Below are positions 1 to 9,400 of a DNA stretch of 17,650 nt, piece by piece (positions within the stretch are counted from its first letter, which is position 1; the number at the start of each line of letters is the position of its first letter). The translations under genes and the position numbers were made by a program. The notes beneath the pieces are model-generated. The model did not search any database. It saw nothing but the letters and a program-made list of their open reading frames with translations, and was not told the DNA's origin. The stretch spans positions 1-17,650 of the forward strand of contig NZ_CAMFHL010000142.1 in assembly GCF_945952095.1 (NCBI RefSeq), given 5' to 3'. The DNA is from an uncultured Arsenicibacter sp. (GTDB lineage: Bacteria; Bacteroidota; Bacteroidia; Cytophagales; Spirosomataceae).

Positions 1-259
1 CAAGGAGATCTCCGAAGCCCGTGGCTGGGACCGGCAGGACAACTACCGACTTCGCTTTCAGCTGTTTACCGAAAACAGCCATTACAGCGAGCAGGCCACT
101 CCGGGGTCCTTTACCTGGGGCGGAATGTACTGTTCCGAATACACCATTGATCCTAAAGAAAACCTGATCATGCTGGTATTCACCAACGTACACCCCTACG
201 CCCATTACGGCGACTTTGTCCGCAAATTCCGGTCAACGGTGTATCAGGCTTTGGAGTAG
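1..259 (+). CDS. Serine hydrolase of the beta-lactamase family, C-terminal part (5' end outside window)
   Basis: The open frame enters from the left edge (first full codon at base 2) and stops at TAG 257-259, leaving about 85 residues. It contains GSFTWGGMYCSEYTIDPKEN followed by a hydrophobic strand LIMLVFTN. This pattern (W-G-G, then an aromatic/acidic strand ending in DPxEN and a hydrophobic strand) is typical of the C-terminal end of PF00144 proteins: class C beta-lactamases, esterases and DD-peptidase-like enzymes. The WGG stretch lies where class C enzymes carry their KTG/HTG-like active-site strand. The Ser-x-x-Lys nucleophile motif would be upstream and cannot be seen, so substrate and signal peptide are unknown. 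No hairpin terminator is evident directly after the stop. The family call is fairly safe; the function is open. Confidence 0.72.
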   Translation, partial: KEISEARGWDRQDNYRLRFQLFTENSHYSEQATPGSFTWGGMYCSEYTIDPKENLIMLVFTNVHPYAHYGDFVRKFRSTVYQALE

Positions 260-453
260 TTTTTCCTGACGGCAAACGTAGTCATGACAACAGGCTTCTG
301 TAGTGTGCAGAAACCTGCTATTGTTGATAGATCATCAGATCCATTGACAACACGTTAAAATTTTCAATTATTTATTGCCATACTTTTTATAAAAATACCG
401 ATACGTATATTTACAACTGATTTCACCATAACACGTACTATAATTCTTACCAT

Positions 454-1758
454 ATGTTGGTCCGGCGGAGCATTCTTTTGCTTTTATGCCTAAGTTTTTC
501 CCCGCTTTTCGCCCAGTTCGACCGAGCGAAGTTACGGCGAATGACTCCCAATGAACGATTTTCGTTCTTGAGCGAGTATTTTACCAGCCACTGGTGGGAG
601 TTTTACGACTCAGCACTCAAACCAGACCGTCTGGCCGATTATCGGATTATGCAGTCAGTGACCCATGACCCACAAACAATCTGTCTGCTGAGGGTATTTT
701 GGTGTCGCAATCAGCAGTTTGGCGATTTTTACAGAGGCCGGCAAAGGAAAGCAGTCATTGACACGTTGGTTTCGATTCGTACCTGCGCCCATACGCACGG
801 CCTGAAGCCAGAAGAAGCCATCTGCTGGTTCGCCTGGTGTAAAGCTATACTGGAAGCACCGGGTATAGTACGGGCCCAACTAATGCCAAAATTGACCATG
901 GAGGGAACCTTGTATGGACTAAGATTGCTGCAGAAGCTACCAACTCCCAACATAAATCACTATCATAGAGCCACATACGATATAACTCATCATTTATGGT
1001 GGTTAGCCATCCACTTCTTCCGTAATGGTGAATATGCACTGGCCATACAGCTGGCAACGCTTGGCGACAAGTTTGCGGATCCAGAAAAAGATACCATGAA
1101 AGGACATCCTTTTGGCTATCGGTTTTACAAATGGCAGTTACTCAATTTGGTCGGTTCATGCCATTTGCGGCTAGGCCGTTATGATCAGGCCATTGGATGC
1201 TTTCGGCGGGCGGCTTTATTTGCTCAATCCGGGCATGACCAACTACGTCGGGATGTCAGCTACGGAAACATGGGTATAGCGCTGGATAAACTGGGGCAAC
1301 CTGATGCGGCAAGGAAATACATGGAAAAGGCTAGGGCAGCTGCCCGAGAGGGAAAAGACGAACACCCTGAACAAGCCGCCCGAGATGCAGGTCCCTTATC
1401 GGACATTCATTTCCAACTGGCAAACTATGACAAAGCGTATCAGTTTAACCCGTCAACGTTTAAAAGTTTATCGCCGGACAATCAATTTACCATTATCAAC
1501 CAGTATCTGAGCCGGCACTGGCAGGAGTTTTACGATTCAATTCAGCAGCCGTCCCGGCAAGCTGCCCTGTTTTCAGTTTACCGTTTCATGCGATCACAGG
1601 CTACTGCCCCTCAAAACAACTGTCTGCTGAGGGTATTCTCGTGCCGGAATCAGCAATCTCTGGACGTTTCTACGAATCAGAAGAAAGCTGCGGTTATCGA
1701 CTCACTAACCTATGCTCATGGACATAACCTGAAGCCGAGGAAAGCATCTGTTCACTAA
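454..1758 (+). CDS. TPR-repeat protein fragment, N-terminal piece of the broken regulator
   Basis: 434 residues. An N-terminal signal peptide (residues 1-21, basic VRRS then a Leu-rich core ending FAQ) precedes a helical repeat module containing FYKWQLLNLVGSCHLRLGRY and DVSYGNMGIALDKLGQPDAA, a TPR pattern. From about residue 331 (FNPSTF) the module restarts, matching residues 22 onward: HWWEFYDSALKP pairs with HWQEFYDSIQQP, and CLLRVFWCRNQQ with CLLRVFSCRNQQ. The last residues (KPRKASVH) are out of frame. Adding one base after CCG 1735-1737 gives PEESICSLMWCKA, matching PEEAICWFAWCKA of repeat 1 and continuing into the next frame. The product may still be made as a secreted, truncated TPR protein, but it lacks the membrane and DNA-binding parts. 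Confidence 0.6.
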   Translation: MLVRRSILLLLCLSFSPLFAQFDRAKLRRMTPNERFSFLSEYFTSHWWEFYDSALKPDRLADYRIMQSVTHDPQTICLLRVFWCRNQQFGDFYRGRQRKAVIDTLVSIRTCAHTHGLKPEEAICWFAWCKAILEAPGIVRAQLMPKLTMEGTLYGLRLLQKLPTPNINHYHRATYDITHHLWWLAIHFFRNGEYALAIQLATLGDKFADPEKDTMKGHPFGYRFYKWQLLNLVGSCHLRLGRYDQAIGCFRRAALFAQSGHDQLRRDVSYGNMGIALDKLGQPDAARKYMEKARAAAREGKDEHPEQAARDAGPLSDIHFQLANYDKAYQFNPSTFKSLSPDNQFTIINQYLSRHWQEFYDSIQQPSRQAALFSVYRFMRSQATAPQNNCLLRVFSCRNQQSLDVSTNQKKAAVIDSLTYAHGHNLKPRKASVH

Positions 1759-2363
1759 TGTGGTGCAAAGCCGTTCTGGACCAGCCTGAGTTAAAGCAGG
1801 AACATCAAAAACGGGTAATGGTCTATGAAGCGGCTGTAAGGGGATTAACGCTTCTGGAAAGTCTTCCTCAGTCTGAGCTCAATCACTATCAAGGATCTAC
1901 ATACGATTTTCCACATCACCTTTGGTGGATGAGCATGTATTTTTTCCGGATTGAAGAGTTTGAACTTGCCCGGAGAGCAGCCAATTTAGGTAACCTCTGT
2001 GTTCCTGTTCAGCCAGATATGGATGCCGGTGCTCCTATGAGTCTTGCTTTTTACAAGTGGCAGTTTTTAAATGATTTAGGTTCCTGTAATCTCCGCCTGG
2101 GCAATCTGAAGCAGTCAGGCATCTGGTACCGGAAAGCCTACCAGTTTGCTCTGACCCAAAAAGAACCTGTACGGGAGGGAGTTAGCTACGGTAATCTGGG
2201 TGTTGTATTAAGCAAACAGGGGAAACCCGCTCAGGCTATATCCTATCTGCAACACGCTGTTACATCTGCACAAAAAGGCAATGACCGGCAGTCGGAATTT
2301 AATGCCGTGGTTCCGCTTTCGGCTGTCTATCTTCAGCTTCGCCAATATGATGACGCATTCCCT
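517..2363 (+). repeat. Tandem duplication of a ~925-bp TPR module (517-1443 and 1444-2363)
   Basis: The two modules align over their whole length at the protein level, and in places at the DNA level: TGTCTGCTGAGGGTATT occurs at 682 and again at 1621. The repeat distance is 927 bases at the start and 939 at this site because copy 2 has four extra codons. The second copy starts directly at FNPSTF, the counterpart of FDRAKL, the first mature residues after the signal peptide. At the junction the first copy stops in the middle of the unit that continues as YDDAFPVLQRA in copy 2. CAGTT is present both at the signal peptide/mature boundary (514-518) and at the junction (1441-1445). Confidence 0.75.
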
Positions 2364-2723
2364 GTTCTTCAGCGGGCTATTGCTATTTATAACTCGGTTA
2401 ATGCATCAGTACCTGATGCAGACAGCCTCGATATCATTCCTTTGCTGGCTGGTCTGGGTGAAGTGTACCAATACAGGGGCGATCTGAAGCAGGCACTGTA
2501 CTACACCCGGCTTGCTAACAGGCTTGACGAAAAACAACGCCAGAACAATGAAGCGCGCACCTTCCGTCAGAAACAGGAAAAACTCGAAGCAGAAGCCTAC
2601 CGGGCCAAACTCGGTCAGATCGACGCTGACCGAGCCAAAGCAGTCTGGCTACGTAATACATCCATTACTGCCTCTGTACTACTCGCTCTCATCTCGTTGA
2701 TCTATGTGCTTCATCACCGTTGA
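1758..2723 (+). CDS. TPR / coiled-coil / transmembrane fragment, second piece of the broken regulator
   Basis: 321 residues as an open frame. The apparent ATG overlaps the upstream TAA as TAATG, but homology to the first repeat shows that this ATG is an internal Met codon (SLMWCKA against WFAWCKA), so it is probably not a natural start. TPR units include FYKWQFLNDLGSCNLRLGNL, VSYGNLGVVLSKQGKPAQA, a unit around VYLQLRQYDDAFPVLQRA and LAGLGEVYQYRGDLKQALYY. A charged coiled-coil stretch (residues about 254-293) leads to a transmembrane helix (about 296-316). The frame ends at TGA 2721-2723, yet the family sequence carries on downstream (LIKLAEQQLA, a stop, then FTQDARTRIG), so this is a premature stop. 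Without a signal peptide the piece is unlikely to reach its usual location. Confidence 0.55.
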   Translation: MWCKAVLDQPELKQEHQKRVMVYEAAVRGLTLLESLPQSELNHYQGSTYDFPHHLWWMSMYFFRIEEFELARRAANLGNLCVPVQPDMDAGAPMSLAFYKWQFLNDLGSCNLRLGNLKQSGIWYRKAYQFALTQKEPVREGVSYGNLGVVLSKQGKPAQAISYLQHAVTSAQKGNDRQSEFNAVVPLSAVYLQLRQYDDAFPVLQRAIAIYNSVNASVPDADSLDIIPLLAGLGEVYQYRGDLKQALYYTRLANRLDEKQRQNNEARTFRQKQEKLEAEAYRAKLGQIDADRAKAVWLRNTSITASVLLALISLIYVLHHR

Positions 2724-3130
2724 CTTATAAAACTAGCCGAACAGCAACTGGCGTAGTTCACTCAGGACGCCCGCACCCGAATCGGATCGTTTGACCGCCA
2801 GGATGCACTAAAAGAAACATTTATCGCACCAAAGCCGGAACAACCCTTGCCACCTATAAGCGAGCTGATGCATCAGGCAATTTTAACAGATGCTGACTGG
2901 GACAGGTTCCGGCAATTATACGATCGGGTTTACCCTAACTGCCTGATGCGACTCCGCGCCGCCCAACCCTTACGCCAGCCGAAATTTGCCTGAGCCGTCT
3001 TGGCATCTCCTCCAGAGAAATAGCAGGTATATTGGGGGTTTCTACAGATACCGTTTTTAAAACAAGATACTGCATCCGCAAGAAAGCCAATCTACCCGAA
3101 GGAGCTGACCTCAACGAACCTTTTTTTTAA

Positions 3131-3438
3131 ATCTGATTATCAGCACATTGTAAATTGTCCGGATAATTGTCCAGGGGGCTTTCCTCAGTAATTCCGCAGT
3201 TGTTACATACGTTTGAGCAGGCTCCATTAGCTGCCATTAACCTATTCAAATGTAATGACTGACATGACTTTCTTTGTCCTCATCCCTTCCTTTGTCTCTA
3301 CATTCATTTTTTTTATTTCAGTGCAATTTGCAGCTAAAGCACACTGGGTGAACTGTGACATGGCTCTTGTCTGAACGACGGTTACTGCCTCCTGTTTTGC
3401 ATCACTAATACAGAGTTTCATTTTATAAATATTTCACC
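3131..3438 (+). promoter_or_regulatory. Leader region upstream of the giant secreted protein
   Basis: About 308 bases without a gene. It holds a pair of ATTGTCC direct repeats 12 bases apart (3154-3160 and 3166-3172) and a TACGTTTG at 3208-3215 that fits the TAnnTTTG -7 box of Bacteroidota housekeeping promoters. No good TTG/TTTG -33 box sits at the expected distance, so the promoter assignment is weak. The stretch from about 3260 to 3330 is rich in T and C. No stable hairpin and no convincing small reading frame was seen. If 3208 is a real promoter, the transcript would have a leader of more than 200 bases. Confidence 0.3.
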
Positions 3439-6400
3439 ATGCACCTCTATTCATTTTACTCATTTATCAAGTATTTATCGCCGTTAAATAATACCCATCT
3501 CAAGTTCATCAGTATTCTCAGGTTCATACAACCAGGCTTACTATGCTTGTTTCTGACAACGGTTAGAGCACAGAGTTATCAGCCGATAGCCGTATCGGGC
3601 TTTACGACTGATATCGTTGCAAATGGTAACATATCTCCTATCCAATCCACCTCACAAGGAATAGACGGCAGTAGCTATGTATTATACGAAAACGGCTATA
3701 CTTTCTGCAGCACTCTCCGGTATGGACTTCCGGCCAGCCGGGTTATCAGTAGTAGCGCCAATGCCGGATTCACCTATCAATTAAATAACTACAGTGGAAA
3801 CAATGCCCTCTTTCTGGCAAATGCAGGAAGTACCGGAACGCTTACCTTATCGGCACCTAGCGCCTACCAGCGTCTCTCGTTATTGGCAGCCAGTACTGAA
3901 GGCGCATCTAGCCTGACACTTACCTTTGCTTTTACCGATGGAACTACCTCGGTTTACTCACTCACCATAGCCGACTGGTACAGTCCTAATCCCGCCGCAA
4001 TTGAAGGCTTGGGACGGGTCGGAAGGGGCCCTTCCTGTACCACCGATGAAATTGCCGGTTTTCCCAAGCTATACGACAATATTGTCACATTGACGAGTGC
4101 AGATCGCATAAAACTACTAACCAGCATTACGGTCAGTAAACCTGGGGCTACGGGCCGCACTTCGATTTTGGGCGTGGCAGGAGCCACCGCAGCCGGAACA
4201 CTTACGGCACCAACTGCGTTAAGCGCCACGGTTTTGTCAGCAGGCAGTTTACGAGCGGGTTGGGCATCCGTGACAGGTGCGGCTAATTACCGCCTGGATA
4301 TTTCGACCAACAACAGTTTCAGTAGTTTTGTGACAGGTTATAACAACCTGAATGTGGGAAACGTAACTAATTTTACAGTAACCGGCCTTCCGTCAAACAC
4401 GACTTACTACGTCCGGGTAAGAACCGAGAATGCCAATGGACAAAGCCTCAACTCATCGGTTGGTAGTGTTTTATTAGCCTGTAATCATCCTGATTACACT
4501 GCACTGGCTGACTTCTACAATGCTACCAACGGGTCCGGCTGGACCAACAAAACCGGCTGGCTTGCCAACTGTGATCCCTGTAGCGGCTGGTACGGAGTGA
4601 CATGCACCAACGGGCGGGTAAGTGCATTGAGCCTTATCAATAACCAGCTCACGGGCAGTATTCCAGCCAGCCTGAGTGCGCTTACGAACCTACAAACTCT
4701 TGACCTTACCTTGAATCAATTAACCGGCAGCATCCCCGCCAGCCTGGGTACGCTCACTAAACTACAGAATCTTTATTTTAATAATAACCAGTTAAGTGGC
4801 TGCTTCCCGGCCTCGCTGACGGCCCTCTGCGGGGTACCCAACAAAAACTTTTCCGCTAACCCTGGTCTGCCGGGCGGAGGTGACTTTGCCTCCTTCTGTG
4901 CCTCGGGGACAGGCAGCGATGCCATCCGGATCTCGCTCAGTGCCAGCAACTCGGCAGTATGTTCCGGCACCAGAGTCTCTGTCACTGCCAGTGTGACGGG
5001 CAATGCCGCCAGCTACCAGTGGTATCGTAACGGAGCATTGCTCAGCGGCCAGACCTCGGCTACACTCAGCCTGAATACCGCTGAGGCAGGGCCCTACACT
5101 CTGCTGGTAACCAACACCTGCGGCGCTACGGCAGTATCTCCACCATTTAACCTAACAGTCAACCCTGTACCAGCTATTCCGTTTCTGCTGAGTGGAACCC
5201 TGACCTGTACACAACCCGCCCTGTCTCTGACAGCTTCGGGTGGCACCTCATATACCCTCATCGGCGGAGCCAGCAACACTTCAGGCTTATTTGTGGTCAG
5301 TCAGCCCGGAACCTACTCCGTCATTGTAGCTAATGCCAGCGGCTGTACAGCTATTGCTACTACAAATGTGCAAAGTAACACCGCTCCCCCTATAGTCCTG
5401 CTAACCATTAGCAGCACTTGTGCGGGAGCTCTGCTGACCTTATCAGCTACCAGCGGACTGAGCAGCTATACATTCATCGGTCCGGCAGGGTTAATTGCCA
5501 ACGGGACAGCCAACACGGCCTCCCTGACCTCATTATCACCGGGTATTTACAGCTTCAGCGTAACAGCACAAAACAGCAACGGTTGCCGGAATACAGCCAC
5601 CGCCAGCACATCCCTCAATAACGGACCAACGCGCCTGTATGTCAAAGCCAGCGCAACAGGGGCTAACACAGGGCTGAGCTGGACCGATGCCTTCACAGAT
5701 CTGCAATCGGCGCTCAACTATGGTTGTAAAGGGAACTTAACCGAAATCTGGGTAGCCACAGGCACCTACAAGCCCACCAGCACTACCGCCCGGAACATCA
5801 GTTTCGCAATGCTGCCCAACGTCGCTATCTATGGCGGCTTCACAGGCACCGAAACCGAGCTGAGCCAGCGTCCGCCCATCAACCTGACAACCCCTTCAGC
5901 AACGACGCTTTCAGGCGATATCGGGCAGGCTGGTACAATTACTGACAATAGTTTTCACGTCGTATACAACAACCCTGGCCTCACGAACACAGCGGTTCTG
6001 GATGGTTTCGTGATCTCGGGCGGCAACGGCGGTAATTCTGGAGGTGGAATGTACAATGATGGTAGTGGGCTCAATAATGTCTGTAGTCCCAAAATAGCCA
6101 ACTGTGTTTTTTCAGAAAATACAGCTGATGCAGGCGGGGCAATGTATAATAATGGTCGCTCTTCTGGCAACAGTAGTCCTATTCTGACTAATTGCTCATT
6201 TCAGGGAAACTCAGCTACAGACGGTGGAGCCATTTACAATCAAGGAGGTTCTTTCGGTAACAGCAGCCCGAACCTTATCAATTGCTCATTTCAGGGGAAC
6301 AAAACTATAAATGGCGGTGGTGCCATCTATAACATGGCACTTGTTTCTGGCAGTAGTAGTCCAACCTTAACTAATTGTTTATTTCAAGGAAATACAGCTT

Positions 6401-9400
6401 TATTCAAAGGTGGAGCAATAGTTAATGATGGACGTTCTTCAGGGATAAGTAGTCCTAACCTGACTAACTGTTCCTTTCAGAACAATAGCGCTAACATTGG
6501 TGGAGGAATGTGGAATCAGAACGATGGAGGCTCTGGCAGCAGCAATCCCATTCTGGCTAATTGCTCATTTCAGGGAAATATGGCTACTGAATCTGGCGGA
6601 GTACTGTGGAACTCCGGGTCTTTTCTGGGTAATTGTAAACCTAGTATAATCAACTGCTTAATATACGGCAATAATAATACATTTTTTAACCAGGATGCAA
6701 GTATAACAGCCCGCTACAGCCTGTTTGATGCATCAGTTACGGGATACACCAGTGGTCCGGGGAACCTGACGGTGACAGTCTCTCCTTTTGCCACTGTTAG
6801 CAGCGTGCAGCTCTTAGCCAGCTCTGCCGCCATCAACGCAGGCGATCCTGCCACTACTACGGTTACCGCCGGCACCACCGATCTGGCTGGCAATCCCCGG
6901 ATTGTCGGTGGCCGTGTGGACATGGGTGCTGTTGAGTTTCAGGGAGCCCCGTGTCAATCGGTGGCTATCGTAAGTCAGCCTGCAGCCGGGTCAGTAGTAT
7001 GCACCGGCACACTGGTCACCGCAACAGTCAGTGCCACCGGAAGCCTATCCGGCTATCAGTGGTATCGGAACGGATCGCTGCTGAGTGGCCAGACCTCGGC
7101 AACCCTCAGCCTGCCTGCTGTCACTACGGCAAGTTCAGGAACCTATGTGGCCGTAGTGACAGGTAGCTGCAACAGCGTGACCAGCACTGTCTTTAGTTTG
7201 ACTGTAACAGCGCTTCATCCTGACTATGCGCCATTAGTTGATCTATATAATGTTACCAACGGAAACTTCTGGGCGAGAAAATCCGGATGGCTGTCCAATT
7301 GTGACCCCTGCAATGGCTGGACCGGAGTCATTTGTACTGCCGGACGAGTGACTAGTCTTGAGCTGGACCAAAACGGGCTGACGGGTACTCTTCCGCAAAG
7401 TCTGAGCGCTCTGACTAATCTGAAAACGCTAAATTTAAAAGGCAACCGGTTAAACGGGGTGATACCTGCCAGCCTGGCACTACTATCGAACCTCCAAAAC
7501 CTATACCTGTTTGGTAACCAGCTTAGTGGTAATATCCCTGCCAGCCTAAGCGCCCTGGCCAATCTTGAAAATCTCCAGTTGAGTTCTAACCAATTAAACG
7601 GCGACATCCCTGCCGCTCTGAGTGCACTTAACAAGCTGAAAGGACTTGACTTATCTTCTAATCTGCTGAGTGGTACTATTCCTGCCAGCTTAAGCGCCAT
7701 GACAAGTCTGGAAATTCTTCGGATAGCTTCTAACCAATTGAGTGGCACAATTCCCGCTAATCTGAGCGTTCTTATCAAGCTTCGGGGACTTGACTTATCT
7801 TCTAACCAATTGAGTGGCACAATTCCCGCGTCCTTGGGTACACTCATTAATCTGAGCGATCTTCAATTAGGTTCAAATCAGTTAACCGGCAGTATTCCTG
7901 CCAGTTTAGGGGCACTGACGAATTTACAGAATCTTTATTTAAACAATAACCAGTTGAGTGGCAGTATTCCTGCCAGTTTAGGGGCACTAACGAAACTGAA
8001 TAGCCTTTATTTAAGCAGTAATCAGCTAAGTGGATGTTTTCCAAGTACATTAACAGCGCTTTGCGGGGTGCCTAACAAGAGTTTTTTAAACAACTCTAGT
8101 CTGCCGGGTGGGGGCGATTTTGCATCCTTCTGTGCAACAGGGACAGGCAGCGACGCCTTGCAGGTTTCGCTCATTGCCACAAGCTCACTGGTCTGTTCCG
8201 GTACGAGGGTCACCATTACGGCCAGTATTACAGGCAATGCCGCAAGCTACCAATGGTACCGCAATGGAGCTTCTGTGAGCGGTCAGACCTCAGCCACCCT
8301 AAGCTTTACTGCGGCAGATGCTGGTGACTATAGTCTCCAAGTAACCAACACTTGCGGCGCGACAGCGACCTCCTCTACTTTCAGCCTCTCGATTAATACC
8401 AGCGGGCCGAGCCGGCTGTATGTAAGCGCCTCGGCAACAGGTGCGAACACGGGACTGAGCTGGACCGATGCCTTCGCTGATCTGCAATCGGCGCTCAACT
8501 ATGGCTGTAAAGGGAACCTAACCGAAATCTGGGTAGCCACAGGCACCTACAGGCCCACCAGTACTACCTCCCGGGACATCAGCTTCGCAATGCTGCCCAA
8601 CGTCGCTATCTATGGTGGCTTCACGGGTACCGAAACTGCGCTGAGCCAGCGCCCGCCCATCAACCTGACAACCCCTTCTGCTACAACCCTTTCCGGCGAC
8701 ATCGGAGTAGTGGGCAACATGTCCGACAACAGTTTCCACGTAGTAAGCAACGTTTCGGTTCAACTGACAGCCAATGCAATCCTGGATGGTTTTGTTATTA
8801 CATCAGGCAATGCAGAAGGCGCACCCTTTCCACAAAGTGATGGAGGAGGTATAATTCTTCAGGACGCTGGTAGTCCCCAAATCCGCAATTGTCTGGTCAC
8901 CGCTAACAGGTCAGGCTTTGTTGGTGGCGGAATGTATATAATTGGTTACACAGGAGTCAACTCTCCTGTTATTACCAAATCTATCTTCACAAGCAATACG
9001 GCAAGCATAGGTTCAGCGGTATATACACAGATTGGCAGGTTAAATTTCAGCACACCTGAGTTTTATAACTGCTTGTTTCAAAACAATACAGGTGGAGCTG
9101 CGGTTGGTGGATTTGCCAACGCCTTTGGTTTTCCTCAATTTACGAATCCGATCAGGCTTACCAACTGTACGATCAATGAGAACCCCGGCGGCGCATTGGC
9201 AGGTACGGGTTCAAGCGGAATGAAAATTGATAATATCCTGACAAACTGCATCGTCTGGAACAATGGGCCAACCAGTTTTACCAATGTTGCCAATTCACCC
9301 ATCACCATTACTTATAGCCTGCTCGACAACACAGCAACTGGCTACATCAGCGGTCCGGGTAATATTACAACCACGACTTCTCCGTTCGAGTCGGCAACCA

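Larger units (their letters stand above)
454..3130 (+). pseudogene. Decayed TPR / membrane / LuxR-type HTH regulator (reconstructed full extent)
   Basis: One ancestral gene explains the two open frames and the DNA after them. Order: signal peptide (454-516), two homologous TPR-like modules (517-1443 and 1444-2363), a further TPR unit, a Gln/Glu/Lys-rich coiled coil (about 2520-2640), a transmembrane helix (about 2640-2715), a linker and a C-terminal helix-turn-helix. Lesions: a one-base loss near 1735-1740 in repeat 2; in-frame TGA 2721-2723 and TAG 2754-2756; and a frame change near 2967-2970. Past the stops the same frame reads ISELMHQAILTDADWDRF, then RQLYDRVYPNCLMRLRAAQP. After the shift it reads LTPAEICLSRLGISSREIAG and ILGVSTDTVFKTRYCIRKKA, a recognisable LuxR/GerE-like HTH, stopping at TAA 3128-3130. 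The HTH seems about three residues short after LTPAEI. Proteins of this layout in Bacteroidota are thought to be sensor-regulators. Several independent lesions make one sequencing error an unlikely explanation. Confidence 0.8.

Noticed and set aside
3119..3130. Run of eight T as a terminator
   Set aside because: There is no stem before it and it lies in the remnant coding frame (PFF then stop).
6040..6660. Regularly spaced similar segments that could suggest a CRISPR array
   Set aside because: They are in-frame beta-helix coil units of about 93 bases with gradual variation, no exact short repeats and no unique spacers.
7224..7847. Long minus-strand open frame of about 207 codons with a repeated 'AGIVPLNWLE' pattern
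   Set aside because: It mirrors the LRR array on the plus strand; the repeated DNA simply lacks stops in that frame. The plus-strand protein is clearly real.
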